DNA of 64,000 nt from Neobacillus sp. FSL H8-0543 (GTDB taxonomy: Bacteria > Bacillota > Bacilli > Bacillales > Cytobacillaceae): the NCBI RefSeq assembly GCF_038592905.1, contig NZ_CP151943.1, positions 2,048,501-2,112,500 of the forward strand, read 5' to 3'. This document shows positions 1-9,094 of the stretch, piece by piece. The notes under the pieces were generated by a model. The model did not search any database. It was not told where the DNA came from and was given only the letters and a program-made list of their open reading frames with translations. Each line of letters opens with the position of its first letter. Positions within the stretch are counted from its first letter, which is position 1. The position numbers were made by a program, and so were the translations under genes.

Positions 1-297
1 TTGGTTAACTCTGTCTCTTGTTTCGAATGCATCCCCATGCTCATTTAAATAAACAATAACAACATCCGCCCCTTCTTTCGCAAAAGCAATGGCGACAGCC
101 CGGCCGATACCGCTGTCTCCTCCAGTAATGATGGCGGCTTTATTCAACAGTTTGTTGCTTCCAGTATAATAAGGATTTTCGGAGATGGGTCTTGGAATCA
201 TCAAAGATTCAATACCTGGCTGCTGGGGCTGGAATTGTGGGGGAAATGTAACAGGTACTGTTTCGCACTTTTTTACATACCCAAAATGCTGATACAT
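1..297 (-). CDS. SDR oxidoreductase, N-terminal part (cut by window edge)
   Basis: The first 99 codons of a short-chain dehydrogenase/reductase run off the left edge. A proline/glutamine-rich stretch (about residues 18-28, QPQQPGIES) precedes the Rossmann motif TGGDSGIGRAVA near residue 60 and the ADVVIVYLNE strand, which binds NAD(P). The long N-terminal extension ending in PGIES is typical of the Bacillus YdaD/YhdF/YhxC group (general stress protein 39-like), not of classical 250-residue SDRs. The start is ATG with AAGGAGG 6-7 bases upstream (about 303-310). The substrate is unknown in this family. The catalytic YxxxK lies outside the window. It is divergent from the cytochrome c gene, sharing a roughly 200-bp promoter region. 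Confidence 0.88.
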   Translation of the reverse strand, partial: MYQHFGYVKKCETVPVTFPPQFQPQQPGIESLMIPRPISENPYYTGSNKLLNKAAIITGGDSGIGRAVAIAFAKEGADVVIVYLNEHGDAFETRDRVNQ

Positions 298-496
298 AAT
301 AAAGCCTCCTTCGGTTATGTGTTATTTAGCATATTCCAAAGATTATAGGTGAATGCCTAAGTCTTACTGTTTTTGAACTTTTGATTCAATACTAGAGTTG
401 AAAAGAAACAGTGATTCGATAAGGTATATTTTTCTTGAATAGGTGGAAATTAAAGATGGCTTTTAGTAATTAATTTCCAAAGAGGAGGCAGTTGGG

Positions 497-2443
497 GTGA
501 AAATAAAAAAATGGATGTTTTGTTTGGGTGCCATTCTAGCGTTCATTTTAGCTTTAAATAAACCGGTACATGCTTTTATTCCTTCTAAAGATCAAATTGT
601 AAAACCTGATAAGGTAACATGGCAGAAGGACCAAGATCAACCTACTTTTGACCTCTGGGGAAGAACATTCTCACGTAAAGAGGCCCATGATTTAATGCAA
701 ACAGCAAAGGGAAGAGAGCTATTATCCCCTAAGAGTGGTGCTGTAAAAATTGATCAAGCTCTATTAGATTTAGGAAGAAAGTCGTTTTACGAAGAAACAT
801 TTGGAAATGAAGTCTTTTTATCCGATATTCTTGGCGCTTTTAACGGACCGCTCACAATTGAAAATTTTCAGAAAGCAATAAAAGAGTTAAACGGTAAGGG
901 AACAACGAATTTACAGGTCGAATTAGCAGAAACAGTAACGATTGGGGGAAAAACATATAAAAAAGGAACAAAAGTGGATACAGGATTTGATGTGGTAAAA
1001 GGTTCTAACGAAGTTCTTGGTTTGCCGATTGTAAGATCAGAGGGAAAGTTAAAAGTAGGACTTAGCTGTGCAGCATGCCATGCTACTGTTGATCCTATTA
1101 ATCAAAAAGTAATCGAAGGGGCTGTTAATACGGATGCTAATTTCGGACTTCTTCTTGCCTTAGGTACTAACACAACAGCTTATTTTGCGCGTACTGAAAT
1201 TGCATCTTTAAAGGATTATATGAAAAATTTAGAGAAAATGGTTGTAACGAGTGAAGGTAAAAAGGAACCCTTACCGGATTCCAAGGCATTGGAAGCGGCT
1301 GTCGATGAAAGTGTAATCAAATGGCCAAAGGGAAACTTTGATATCACCAGTGATTTTATTAGTAATCCCACTCAGATTCCGGATTCGTTCACTTTAGGGG
1401 ATCATCCATACAGCTGGAGTGGATTTGCAATGGCTGGACCGTTTAAAGGGTTAAGTACGTTAAATAATGCTGTTCATGCCCAAGGTTCTGATTTGACAAC
1501 AATTGCCGAAGCCAGTCGAGCTCTATTTGGAATCGACAAAGAGGTATATTTAGGAACCATTTTGCAGAATGCGGCGAATCCTAAATATCGGTTTGATCCG
1601 GCTAAAGGGAAAAAGCCTTCAGAATTTTTTGCACAAGTCGATCCTACCCCGGATGCTCCTGGCGTAAACAAAGCGATTAAATTACCAACCTATCCGAGGT
1701 CTTCACTTATATCACCGAATGGGCTGATCGTCAGCTCTCCAGGAACAAATGTCGGGGAACAAAACAACGGAATGTCAGCGTTTCAAAATACCCTTGTTCC
1801 TCCGAAAACACCGATTAAGATAACAGATGAGGAAAAGCAATTAGGCAAACAGGCATTTGTACGCGGGTCCTGTATAACGTGTCATGCAGGACGTTTTTAT
1901 ACCAATAATCAAATTATACCTGTGGAAAAAATCGGTACGGAACCAACGCGAGCGATTGGTCTAAGAAAAGTAGGCGAGTTTTTGACAGACCCCGTTATTT
2001 ATTCACCTGATACGCCTGTGCCTGTACCAAAAGGCGCACTATTGTTAAAAGTTCCGACTCAAGGATTAGACCCTGGGCAAATTAATCTCGCATTTGGTAT
2101 TGGAAATACAATGGGGGGCTACAAGGTCCCTAGTCTTATTGGCCTTTATTGGTCTGCGCCATATCTCCATGACGGTGGTGTCGCAGTTGGAACAAACACT
2201 AAAAGTCAATTAGGAATAGAAGGAACATTAAATAAAAATATTTTACCTGATCCGTATAACAGTTTACGCGCATTAGTTGACAAGAACTTGAGAACTCAAG
2301 TCATTAAAGCCAATCAATCTGCAGAAAGCCTAAGGAAATCAAATGTAACAGGGGAAGGACATGAATATTGGGTAGATGCTTCTACAGGTTTTTCTCAACA
2401 AGAACAAGATGCTTTGATAAAGTATTTGCTAACATTGAAGTAA
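497..2443 (+). CDS. Secreted cytochrome c family protein with two CXXCH haem motifs
   Basis: A 648-residue exported electron-transfer protein. The signal peptide is visible (KIKKW, hydrophobic run to about residue 22, then PVHAF cleavage region). Two covalent haem c sites are seen: CAACH at residues 191-195 and CITCH at 459-463. A late segment with GNTMGGYKVPSLIGLYWSAP followed by YLHDGG resembles the C-terminal half of di-haem peroxidase-like (MauG/CcpA-superfamily) proteins, where a Tyr/His near a haem matters. It has no lipobox and no membrane anchor after the signal, so the mature protein is probably outside the cytoplasmic membrane. GTG start at 497 with GAGGAGG about 10 bases upstream. 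It is a single-gene unit. The electron donor or acceptor cannot be told. Large di-haem proteins of this length are annotated vaguely in Bacillus, so the peroxidase-like call is inference. Confidence 0.85.
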   Translation: MKIKKWMFCLGAILAFILALNKPVHAFIPSKDQIVKPDKVTWQKDQDQPTFDLWGRTFSRKEAHDLMQTAKGRELLSPKSGAVKIDQALLDLGRKSFYEETFGNEVFLSDILGAFNGPLTIENFQKAIKELNGKGTTNLQVELAETVTIGGKTYKKGTKVDTGFDVVKGSNEVLGLPIVRSEGKLKVGLSCAACHATVDPINQKVIEGAVNTDANFGLLLALGTNTTAYFARTEIASLKDYMKNLEKMVVTSEGKKEPLPDSKALEAAVDESVIKWPKGNFDITSDFISNPTQIPDSFTLGDHPYSWSGFAMAGPFKGLSTLNNAVHAQGSDLTTIAEASRALFGIDKEVYLGTILQNAANPKYRFDPAKGKKPSEFFAQVDPTPDAPGVNKAIKLPTYPRSSLISPNGLIVSSPGTNVGEQNNGMSAFQNTLVPPKTPIKITDEEKQLGKQAFVRGSCITCHAGRFYTNNQIIPVEKIGTEPTRAIGLRKVGEFLTDPVIYSPDTPVPVPKGALLLKVPTQGLDPGQINLAFGIGNTMGGYKVPSLIGLYWSAPYLHDGGVAVGTNTKSQLGIEGTLNKNILPDPYNSLRALVDKNLRTQVIKANQSAESLRKSNVTGEGHEYWVDASTGFSQQEQDALIKYLLTLK

Positions 2444-2455
2444 CCCTCTTAAAGA

Positions 2456-2600
2456 CAGGCAGTTATGAGTATCCCCATAGCTAAAGCTAGGGGTTTCGAA
2501 AGAATAGGCTTAAAAAGCCCCATTGTCTTTACGTGGGCTACCACCAGTCCCGCTAATACATCAGGCAGAAGCCTTCAGCTTTACTTTTATTTTACTTTTT
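2456..2600 (-). mobile_element. IS200/IS605-type right end with terminal hairpin (possible omega-RNA region)
   Basis: Read on the minus strand, the tnpB remnant is followed by about 100 bases of noncoding sequence that ends in the hairpin CCCCTAGCTTTAGCTATGGGG (2472-2492), a subterminal hairpin of the kind recognised by Y1 transposases in IS200/IS605 elements. In intact elements this 3' region also yields the guide RNA used by TnpB. The neighbouring tnpB is truncated and no tnpA is present, so the element is dead. Confidence 0.6.
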
Positions 2601-2791
2601 ATTATGGCGATTTTTTGGGGTGCATGAAGGAAACTTTTCCTTCCAATACCTTCAAAAGCGTCCTTTTTATGTTTTCGAACAATATTTAGTGCTCCATTCA
2701 CATCTGCGTGAATTCGAATCTTCGACCCTTTTAGTTTAAGCATGGGAAAAATAAACCCCATAAAAAAATTTAGTATGTACAATGCTTTCAA
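2561..2791 (-). pseudogene. TnpB (OrfB, IS200/IS605 family) C-terminal remnant
   Basis: The 76-codon minus-strand ORF carries the last RuvC motif of TnpB, KIRIHADVNGALNIVRK, where the Asp is the third catalytic acid, followed by the usual short tail (FLHAPQKIAI). The bulk of the protein (the HTH, the first two RuvC motifs and the CXXC zinc ribbon) is missing upstream, where only an AT-rich hydrophobic reading is left. TnpB is the RNA-guided nuclease of these elements. This fragment cannot be active. It is followed on its own strand by a typical IS605 right end. Confidence 0.75.
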
Positions 2792-3117
2792 TTTCTTTCT
2801 CTCTCCTAATTCTTTGTTCTAACTTAAGAGGGTGATTGGTCGGTCAACACACTTACTTTTAATATAATAGCAAAAATTAAGAGTTTTAATAAAAAATCTC
2901 AACCTTCTAAAACACCAAATCTTAACCAAAAAACAAACAAATCTGTTGATTTGTAACACAAAAATGTTTTGATTAAAAATCTAAGTAAATTTGCCCATTT
3001 TTCCCGAAAAACCCATTATAATGATTTAGCAGCTTGCAAAACTGAGAAACTTCAAAAGGAGTGAATCATTACAAAAGTTTCATTAACATATAAGGCTGCA
3101 TACATACTAGAGCATAC
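2792..3117. other. AT-rich intergenic region, no gene seen
   Basis: About 330 bases between the tnpB remnant and the lipoprotein gene. It contains the decayed upstream part of the IS element and presumably the lipoprotein promoter. No convincing ORF, RNA or repeat was recognised. Confidence 0.5.
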
Positions 3118-3128
3118 AGGAGGCTATT

Positions 3129-4349
3129 TTGAAAAAGAAACTATACTCTATCATTCTTGTGTTCACAATTTTATTAACGGCTTGCGGAGAAGGCGAAACC
3201 AATACGGCAAAAGAAGGAGAAATACGTGGTACCTCTTACACAGATGCAGGTGAAGTCAGCGACAGCAAATGGACACAATTTGATGACCTTAATAAAGAAC
3301 TAAAATGGGGACTGACTCCTAACGAAGCGGAAGGAGTCATGGAACAAACTGGTTTTTCACGCATATATGCTTATTCGGATCAAGATGATGTCTATTATGG
3401 AAATTACCTATTAAGTCACGATACAGATGATAACCTTTATCTTCATTATGAAGGAACAGTAAGAGGAGTCCCAGTTGCAATATCATTACATTTTACTGGG
3501 AAAGTTTATTTGCAAGAGGTTCAGTACATTTTTTCCGATGAAGTGATCAATTGGCAGAGTGATGATGAGAGAGGGACATTTATAAAAGAAGTTTTTAATC
3601 ATTTTGGTGAATGTAGTAATCTGGAATCTTGCACATGGGATTCTGACGAAGAACAAATTTATTTTTCAGATTCCACTGACAGTTTCTCCATTAGTGGTTT
3701 AGGAAATCTCCCTGATAAAAAAGAAATCGAAAAAAACAAGGAAAAATTTGAAAAACAAACAGGGAAATCCGTTGAAAAAAACGATGCAGAATTCCTTGAA
3801 CACGTTGATATGTATGTGGAAAACGGCATTGAGCAAATTAAGCAACAAAACCATATGACAGATAGCTCTGCTTCTTATACACCTGGGGACTATCCAACAG
3901 CCATAGTAACAGAAATAAACGTACTCCCTGATGAGTTTCCCGAGTTAATGAAGGTAAACCAAGAATATGGTTATTCTAGAGTTGAGTTTTTCCGTTTTGA
4001 CTCTACTAGTGGGAAATGGATCATTTTCTACGAAATTCAACCTATCGAAAATTATAACAATACGGAACCTCTCATGTTTTTGGGAGTAGCTAAATTATCT
4101 GAAGATGGTTTGGATTATCCAATTGTAGGAAAATGGTCAGGCAGTGGAGGATTCTTTAGTTTCCAAATCTTTGGACCTCGCAATGAATCTTTCGGGATAG
4201 CTTTAGATAAAATCGATGAGGCTTACCCAGCTGGACATTTAGAAATTAATAATAATAATAAAAAGGTTCATATTTTGTCTGAAGGACAAGTGGTTGAAAC
4301 CATTACAGAAAATGAACTAGAATTTAAAAACGTAGGCATGCTCTACTAA
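3129..4349 (+). CDS. Lipoprotein of unknown function
   Basis: A 406-residue protein beginning with a lipoprotein signal peptide; the lipobox is LLTAC with Cys19 as the lipidated residue, so it is anchored to the outer face of the membrane. The mature part is acidic, with no further membrane segment. A Lys/Glu-rich linker (about residues 195-225) separates two beta-rich halves. I do not recognise a catalytic family. TTG start at 3129 with AGGAGG at 3118-3123. It stands alone. Confidence 0.8.
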   Translation: MKKKLYSIILVFTILLTACGEGETNTAKEGEIRGTSYTDAGEVSDSKWTQFDDLNKELKWGLTPNEAEGVMEQTGFSRIYAYSDQDDVYYGNYLLSHDTDDNLYLHYEGTVRGVPVAISLHFTGKVYLQEVQYIFSDEVINWQSDDERGTFIKEVFNHFGECSNLESCTWDSDEEQIYFSDSTDSFSISGLGNLPDKKEIEKNKEKFEKQTGKSVEKNDAEFLEHVDMYVENGIEQIKQQNHMTDSSASYTPGDYPTAIVTEINVLPDEFPELMKVNQEYGYSRVEFFRFDSTSGKWIIFYEIQPIENYNNTEPLMFLGVAKLSEDGLDYPIVGKWSGSGGFFSFQIFGPRNESFGIALDKIDEAYPAGHLEINNNNKKVHILSEGQVVETITENELEFKNVGMLY

Positions 4350-4357
4350 AAAGTTAA

Positions 4358-4633
4358 TTAACGTGGGAATAGATGGGAACGATTCATCAATTTTTTAGCT
4401 TCACCTGCAAAAGACCCACTTAAACCACTAATTTCAACAAATGATGGGTAAATGCTGTTAAAAATTGCTCCAATAATAGGTACCGCTGCACTCGAATTAA
4501 TACAAGCTTTAATTTTTCCATAAGGAGTAACGATCGGAAATCGCGAATTTACACTGTTAAAGAAATTCCAATAGTAAAAGCCTGATTTCTCAATTATAAT
4601 GCTGGGAAATTGGGCTTTTTCGTTACTCCACAA
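4358..4633 (-). CDS. Possible remnant ORF, unknown
   Basis: A 91-codon minus-strand ORF with TTG as first codon and no Shine-Dalgarno site in front. The translation has normal-looking composition (for example SSAAVPIIGAIFNS, GLSGSFAGEAKKLM) but I cannot assign it. It abuts the duplicated yvrJ segment, so it may be the 3' end of a gene truncated by that rearrangement. Equally it may be chance. Confidence 0.25.
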   Translation of the reverse strand: MWSNEKAQFPSIIIEKSGFYYWNFFNSVNSRFPIVTPYGKIKACINSSAAVPIIGAIFNSIYPSFVEISGLSGSFAGEAKKLMNRSHLFPR

Positions 4634-4730
4634 TCGGATTGTTGAATAGCATAAACTTGTTTAATGGAGTTGGAGGCCAGATTCAGGGATGGATCCGAAC
4701 TCTTTCTACGCTAGAAGAAAGGAACAAAAA

Positions 4731-4862
4731 CAGATCATTCCCTTCATAAGTAAGGTAGGATTCCCAATCGTTGTGACGCTCTACTTGCTGCATCGAATTG
4801 AATCAAAACTTGATGTCGTCGTCCAATCGATTCAGAATCTGCCTGAGCGGATGAAGGTGTAG
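4731..4862 (+). pseudogene. YvrJ-family remnant lacking its start codon
   Basis: An open frame reading QIIPFISKVGFPIVVTLYLL and on to PERMKV is nearly identical to the intact YvrJ-like protein at 40322-40456, but the bases for the initiator ATG and second codon are missing, and no other start with a ribosome site fits. The upstream hairpin at about 4663-4700 and the downstream flank to 5495 also match the 40-41 kb region. It is therefore a decayed duplicate. Confidence 0.75.
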
Positions 4863-4944
4863 AATTAATGGGACTGAAGGTTTTGCACTTACCACAGGTG
4901 ACACTAGCTAGTTGGATATCCCCTGTCCTTCGACTGGAAGTCTT

Positions 4945-5495
4945 ACCTGGTTCATCCATAGGCTGCAAATCCGAACCACTTTTCACCCATTATTACAAAA
5001 CCACCTCTCGACAAGCTTCTCAAATCAAAAATCACTCAAACCCCTTTATAACAGTAAAAACAGCAAAGCCAATCAAACGTTTAATTAGCGGAAAATATAC
5101 TAAATAATCGTTTGATTAAATACGGCCAAAACCCTTTAATTAAACGAACACAGCCCAGTTCATTAGAAAATTTCTTGTCGATGATAGGCCTCAATCTTCG
5201 ATAACAATCATCAGTATTTATTTATAAAAACTATTAACCTACAAAAACTAACACATTTTGATACTACACAAACAATTGATTAAAACCACCCAAACCACTG
5301 ATAAATAGAGAGTTTCTATTAGAAAATGCGTCGAAACATGTCCCTACTGTACGTAGCGACATTCTTCAACTCATCACCCAAAGTTCAATGAATCATGGGA
5401 GTCTCCCTGCATTCCATCTTTCCCCGCAGGTCCAAATTTTTCGATTTGGTTGATAGATGTTACTATTGGAAATTCACTAGATGGTGCCTGGCACC
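4945..5495 (+). repeat. Dispersed AT-rich repeat, copy A (full length)
   Basis: A noncoding element that begins near ACCTGGTTCATCCATAGG and ends at GGTGCCTGGCACC. Internal blocks shared by all copies are ATTATTACAAAACC, CTCTCGACAA, the palindrome region AATCAAACGTTTAATTAG / ACTAAATAATCGTTTGATTA, CTGTCGATGATAGG-like, CAAACAATTGATTAAAAC and GCGTCGAAACATGTCCC. Same orientation as every other copy in the window. Confidence 0.85.
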
Positions 5496-5504
5496 GGAAC
5501 TCGA

Positions 5505-6368
5505 TCAATTTTCTATAAAAAACATAGAAATTGCGCCTAAGCCAACATGAGTCCCAACCGATACGCCCATTTGCATAATATGGATATCTCCCGAAAAGTC
5601 AGTATCCAATAGAATTTTGGCTTTAAGATTTTCAGCAACTTTACTATCCGATGTATAACCGATGATGATAAAGTTTGTCATTTCTATATCATTTCTATTC
5701 ATAAACTCTTGAGTGTAATGCTTAAGTACTCTTTTTAATCCTCTTTCCTTTCCAACTATGGCCCCTTTTCCATCCTTCATGGACATAATTGGCTTTAACA
5801 TGAGGATTTTTCCTATTATGGCACTTGCATTAGTGAGCCTGCCACTCTTTATTAAATGATCTAAATCAACCACGGATAGGAAATGCTTTACCTTTTTCTT
5901 ATAATTTTCATTAAAAGCAATAATTTCTTCAAACGAAGCACCCTGTTCCCTCATCATCGCACTTTTCATGATTAGCCAGCCACTGCCATGACTCATACAC
6001 TTTGAATCTACCACATGCACTTTTATGGTTGATTCCGGGTTTTCCTCAAAGAAATAATCCTTGGCTAGAACGGCAGATTGGTACGCACCACTCGTTCCAC
6101 TGGACATGCATATACATAGTATTTCTTTATAACCTGCTTCAACAGCCTGTTTAATTTTTTTTAGATATTCGGCCGGACTTGGCATACCTGTAGTCGGAAA
6201 CTCGGGTAGCGCTTCCATCATTCCGTAGAACTCATCCGGTTGGATATCAACCCTGTCTCTATATATTTTCCCCTCTATGTTTATCGTGAGCGGAGCCAAG
6301 CTGATATCGTACATCTCTAGTACTTCATCAGACAAATCACATGTTGAATCAGCCTTAATTTTTATCAT
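5505..6368 (-). CDS. DegV family fatty-acid-binding protein
   Basis: A 287-residue DegV protein. These bind long-chain fatty acids and supply them to the fatty-acid kinase FakA for membrane lipid synthesis. Family features seen: KIKADSTCDL at the start, FPTTGMPSPAEY (about residues 61-72, the TSQPS-like lipid headgroup region), CMSSGTSGAYQSA near residue 93, VVDLDHLIKSGRLTNASA, and GVSVGTHVGLGA near the C-terminus. The ATG at 6368 is chosen because GGAGG sits 5 bases upstream; a TTG four codons earlier overlaps that site. Monocistronic, between repeat copies A and B. Confidence 0.93.
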   Translation of the reverse strand: MIKIKADSTCDLSDEVLEMYDISLAPLTINIEGKIYRDRVDIQPDEFYGMMEALPEFPTTGMPSPAEYLKKIKQAVEAGYKEILCICMSSGTSGAYQSAVLAKDYFFEENPESTIKVHVVDSKCMSHGSGWLIMKSAMMREQGASFEEIIAFNENYKKKVKHFLSVVDLDHLIKSGRLTNASAIIGKILMLKPIMSMKDGKGAIVGKERGLKRVLKHYTQEFMNRNDIEMTNFIIIGYTSDSKVAENLKAKILLDTDFSGDIHIMQMGVSVGTHVGLGAISMFFIEN

Positions 6369-6517
6369 AATATCCTCCAAGGCAATATAAATCTCATTTT
6401 CTATTACTATTCACTAACTAAACAAAAATAAAAGCATGATTTCATCGTACATGGAATCATGCCTTATTACTACCTGAAAAATTTTACTATCCATGCATGA
6501 ATCCCATCTGAAAACCA

Positions 6518-7036
6518 AACCCCTTTTCACCCATTATTACAAAACTTCCTCTCGACAAACTTCACGCATCAAAAACCACAAAAACCCCTTTACAACAGCA
6601 AAATCAGCAAATCCTATCAAACGTTTAATTAATCAAAATTCCAATAACTAATCGCTTGATTAAATACATCCAAAACCCTTTAGTTAAACGAACACATCCC
6701 AGTTGGTTAGAACATTTTCTGTCGATGATAGGTCTCAGCCTTTGCTAACAATCTTCAATATTAATTTATAAAAACTATTAACCTACAAAAACTAGCACAT
6801 TTTGATACTACACAAACGATTGATTAAAACTACCCCAACCATTGATAAAAAAAGAGTTTCTATTAGAAAATGCGTCGAAACATGTCCCTCCGGTACATAG
6901 CAACATTCTTCTAGCCCATCACCCAAAAGTTCAATGAAACATGGGAGTCTCCCTGCATTTCGTCTTGCCTCGGAAGTCCAAATTTTACGACTATGTTGAT
7001 AGATGTTACTATTGGAAATTCACTGGATGGTGCCTG
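6518..7036 (+). repeat. Dispersed AT-rich repeat, copy B (full length)
   Basis: Same block order as copy A, from CCTTTTCACCCATTATTAC to ACTGGATGGTGCCTG. It includes AATCAAACGTTTAATTAATC and GCGTCGAAACATGTCCC. It fills most of the 800-bp gap between degV and the sugar operon and ends about 40 bases before the operon's promoter region. Confidence 0.85.
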
Positions 7037-7119
7037 TGCGTTGCGGAGGTCTGACCTCGAAATTTTTTTTTCCCATTATTGACATTATTCGCAACATTAG
7101 GTACATTATAATTATCTTT

Positions 7120-7151
7120 TGAACAAATATTCACCATTGCACAAATGTGCA
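7120..7151 (+). promoter_or_regulatory. Twin palindromic operator in front of the SorC regulator gene
   Basis: Two related palindromes, TGAACAAATATTCA (7120-7133) and TGCACAAATGTGCA (7138-7151), lie with centres 18 bp apart, just upstream of the regulator's ribosome site. DeoR/SorC-family regulators of Bacillus bind repeated sites of this type, so autoregulation and operon control are likely. A TTGACA at 7079-7084 and a TATAAT at 7107-7112 lie just upstream, but their 22-bp spacing is too long for a standard promoter. Confidence 0.65.
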
Positions 7152-7177
7152 TTAATTAAGCTAGGGGGTGTGATTTT

Positions 7178-8131
7178 GTGGATAACGAGAGACTGAGATT
7201 ACTTGTGAAAATAAGTCAGCTTTACTATCAAGATGGGATGAACCAACAGCAAATTGCTTCCAAGTATAACATTTCGAGGTCTCAGGTTAGTCGATTTCTA
7301 TCTGCTTCTAAGGCGGAAGGCATTGTCGAGATAACGATTAGAAATCCATTTAGTGATGAAACTCTATTAGAAAACCAGCTAATGGAACTCTATAATCTGC
7401 GTGAAGTGATCGTTGTCGATACGACGGATGCTGATGACATGCTAGCTGATATGTTAATAGGCAAAGCTGCTGCAGCCTTTTTTGAAAACGTTCTCAAAGA
7501 TAATGATGTCGTTGGTGTTATGGCTGGTAAATCAATTACTGCCCTGGCAAAAGAGGTCAAGGATCCTCAGAAATCCAATGTTCATTTCGTACCGTTAGTT
7601 GGCGGTTGGGGTTCGGATGGAATGGAGTGGCACTCCAATACAAATGCTTTCTTGCTTGGAAAGAATACGAAAAATACTTATTCTGTTTTACACGCACCGG
7701 CAGTAGTACGCACTGAAAACGCGAAAGAAACACTAGTTCACGAACCGGAGATTGCCAAGTTAATCGAATTTTATTCGAAAGTGGACGTTGCTCTCGTCGG
7801 GATTGGTCAAATTTCCAAAGATGCAACACATGTGAAATCTACGAACATGTCCGAGGGAGATATTTCTGTACTAGAGAACGATGGTGCTGTAGCGAGTATA
7901 GCCACCTCTTTTATTGGTCCAACTGGTGAACAAATTTCCACCTCCTTTTCAGATAGAATGATAGGGATCAATGGAACGGATTTAAAAAATGTACCACTTG
8001 TTTTAGGAGTGGCACGTGGTGATGTCAAAACAAGGGGTATTCACGCTGCTTTAACAGGTGGATGGATCAACGTTTTGGTCACTGATATGAAAACAGCAAA
8101 AATGATTATAGATATTCAAAAAAATTCCTAG
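7178..8131 (+). CDS. SorC/DeoR-family sugar-binding transcriptional regulator
   Basis: A 317-residue regulator. An N-terminal HTH (about residues 1-55, with QIASKYNISRSQVSRFLSAS as the recognition region) is followed by the SorC effector domain, a sugar-phosphate-isomerase-like fold (VGVMAGKSITALA, VPLVGGWG, DVALVGIGQ, and the C-terminal GGWINVLVTD). SorC proteins are inactivated by a phosphorylated sugar, which fits the kinase encoded at the end of this operon. GTG start with AGGGGGTG about 7 bases upstream. Tandem palindromes directly in front suggest autoregulation. The next gene starts 13 bases downstream. Confidence 0.92.
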   Translation: MDNERLRLLVKISQLYYQDGMNQQQIASKYNISRSQVSRFLSASKAEGIVEITIRNPFSDETLLENQLMELYNLREVIVVDTTDADDMLADMLIGKAAAAFFENVLKDNDVVGVMAGKSITALAKEVKDPQKSNVHFVPLVGGWGSDGMEWHSNTNAFLLGKNTKNTYSVLHAPAVVRTENAKETLVHEPEIAKLIEFYSKVDVALVGIGQISKDATHVKSTNMSEGDISVLENDGAVASIATSFIGPTGEQISTSFSDRMIGINGTDLKNVPLVLGVARGDVKTRGIHAALTGGWINVLVTDMKTAKMIIDIQKNS

Positions 8132-8144
8132 GGGGAAAATTCAA

Positions 8145-9071
8145 ATGAAAAAAATAGTAACGTTAATCGTAGCAGTATCTCTTTTATTACTTACATTAAC
8201 TGCATGTGGTGAAAAATCAACAGGTGGCAAAGAAGACAAAAAGAAAATCGCTATCTTAACTCCATTTTTATCTTCCGTAACAACGAAACAAATGGTTGAC
8301 ACTCTCGAAAAAAGTGCAAAAGACAAAGGCTGGGATGTAAATACAATCGATACAAACGGTGATGTAGGAGCATTAGCATCGAGAATGGAAGATGTAATTT
8401 CTTCAAAAGTTAATGCAATTATCTTAGTAAGTACTGACCCGAACCAAGTAAAATCTCAAATTCAAAAAGCAAAAGAAAACAATATTTTAGTATTCGGTAG
8501 TGACTCTGCCTATATTGAAGGTATGACATTAAATGCAACAAGTGATAATACAGCAATGTCAAAAATGATTTCTGAATACTTAGTAGAACAAATCGGTGAA
8601 GAAGGAAACCTTATCGTTTTCACTCACAGACCACATCCAGGTGTTTTAAAACGTACAGAAGCTCTTGATGAACTATTGAAAAATCACCCTAATATTAATG
8701 TAATCACTGAACAAGAAATCAAAGTACCAGGTCCTATCGAAAATGCTCGTCAACAAATGGAAAACCTACTACTAGCAAATAAAGAAGACGGATCAATTAC
8801 TGCTGTATGGGCAGGTTGGGATGAGCCAGCAATCGGTGCTGCACAAGCGATTGAAGCTGCAGGTAGAGAAAATATTATCGTAACTGGTATCGACGGAAAC
8901 AGCCAAGCAGTTGAAATGATTGAAAAAGGATCTCCAATTAAAGCAACAGTTAAACAAAACTTTGATGGTATGGCTAATATTGTAATCGATCAAATGGAAA
9001 AAGCGTTTAAAGGCGAAGAAGTTGATGGTACTGAGCTTTATGCACCTGCAGAACTAATTGAAGCAAAGTAA
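8145..9071 (+). CDS. Sugar ABC transporter substrate-binding lipoprotein (RbsB type)
   Basis: A 308-residue type I periplasmic-binding fold protein anchored by a lipobox (LTLTAC, Cys21). The mature domain starts with KKIAILTPFLSS; later VWAGWDEPAIGAAQAIEAAG and IIVTGIDGN are typical of the ribose/galactose-binding family, which clamps a monosaccharide between two lobes. It delivers the substrate to the permease encoded two genes on. It has a GGGGG ribosome site. The ligand cannot be told; the TPFLSSVT and TGIDGN pocket strands resemble aldose/ketose binders only generally. Confidence 0.92.
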   Translation: MKKIVTLIVAVSLLLLTLTACGEKSTGGKEDKKKIAILTPFLSSVTTKQMVDTLEKSAKDKGWDVNTIDTNGDVGALASRMEDVISSKVNAIILVSTDPNQVKSQIQKAKENNILVFGSDSAYIEGMTLNATSDNTAMSKMISEYLVEQIGEEGNLIVFTHRPHPGVLKRTEALDELLKNHPNINVITEQEIKVPGPIENARQQMENLLLANKEDGSITAVWAGWDEPAIGAAQAIEAAGRENIIVTGIDGNSQAVEMIEKGSPIKATVKQNFDGMANIVIDQMEKAFKGEEVDGTELYAPAELIEAK

Positions 9072-9094
9072 GAATCTAAAAAGGTGGGAGTTAG

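Noticed and set aside
2465..2689. 74-codon plus-strand ORF
   Set aside because: Antisense of the tnpB remnant and the IS end; coding signal belongs to the minus strand.
4744..5107. Overlapping ORFs on both strands
   Set aside because: Antisense to the yvrJ remnant or within repeat copy A; composition follows the repeat.
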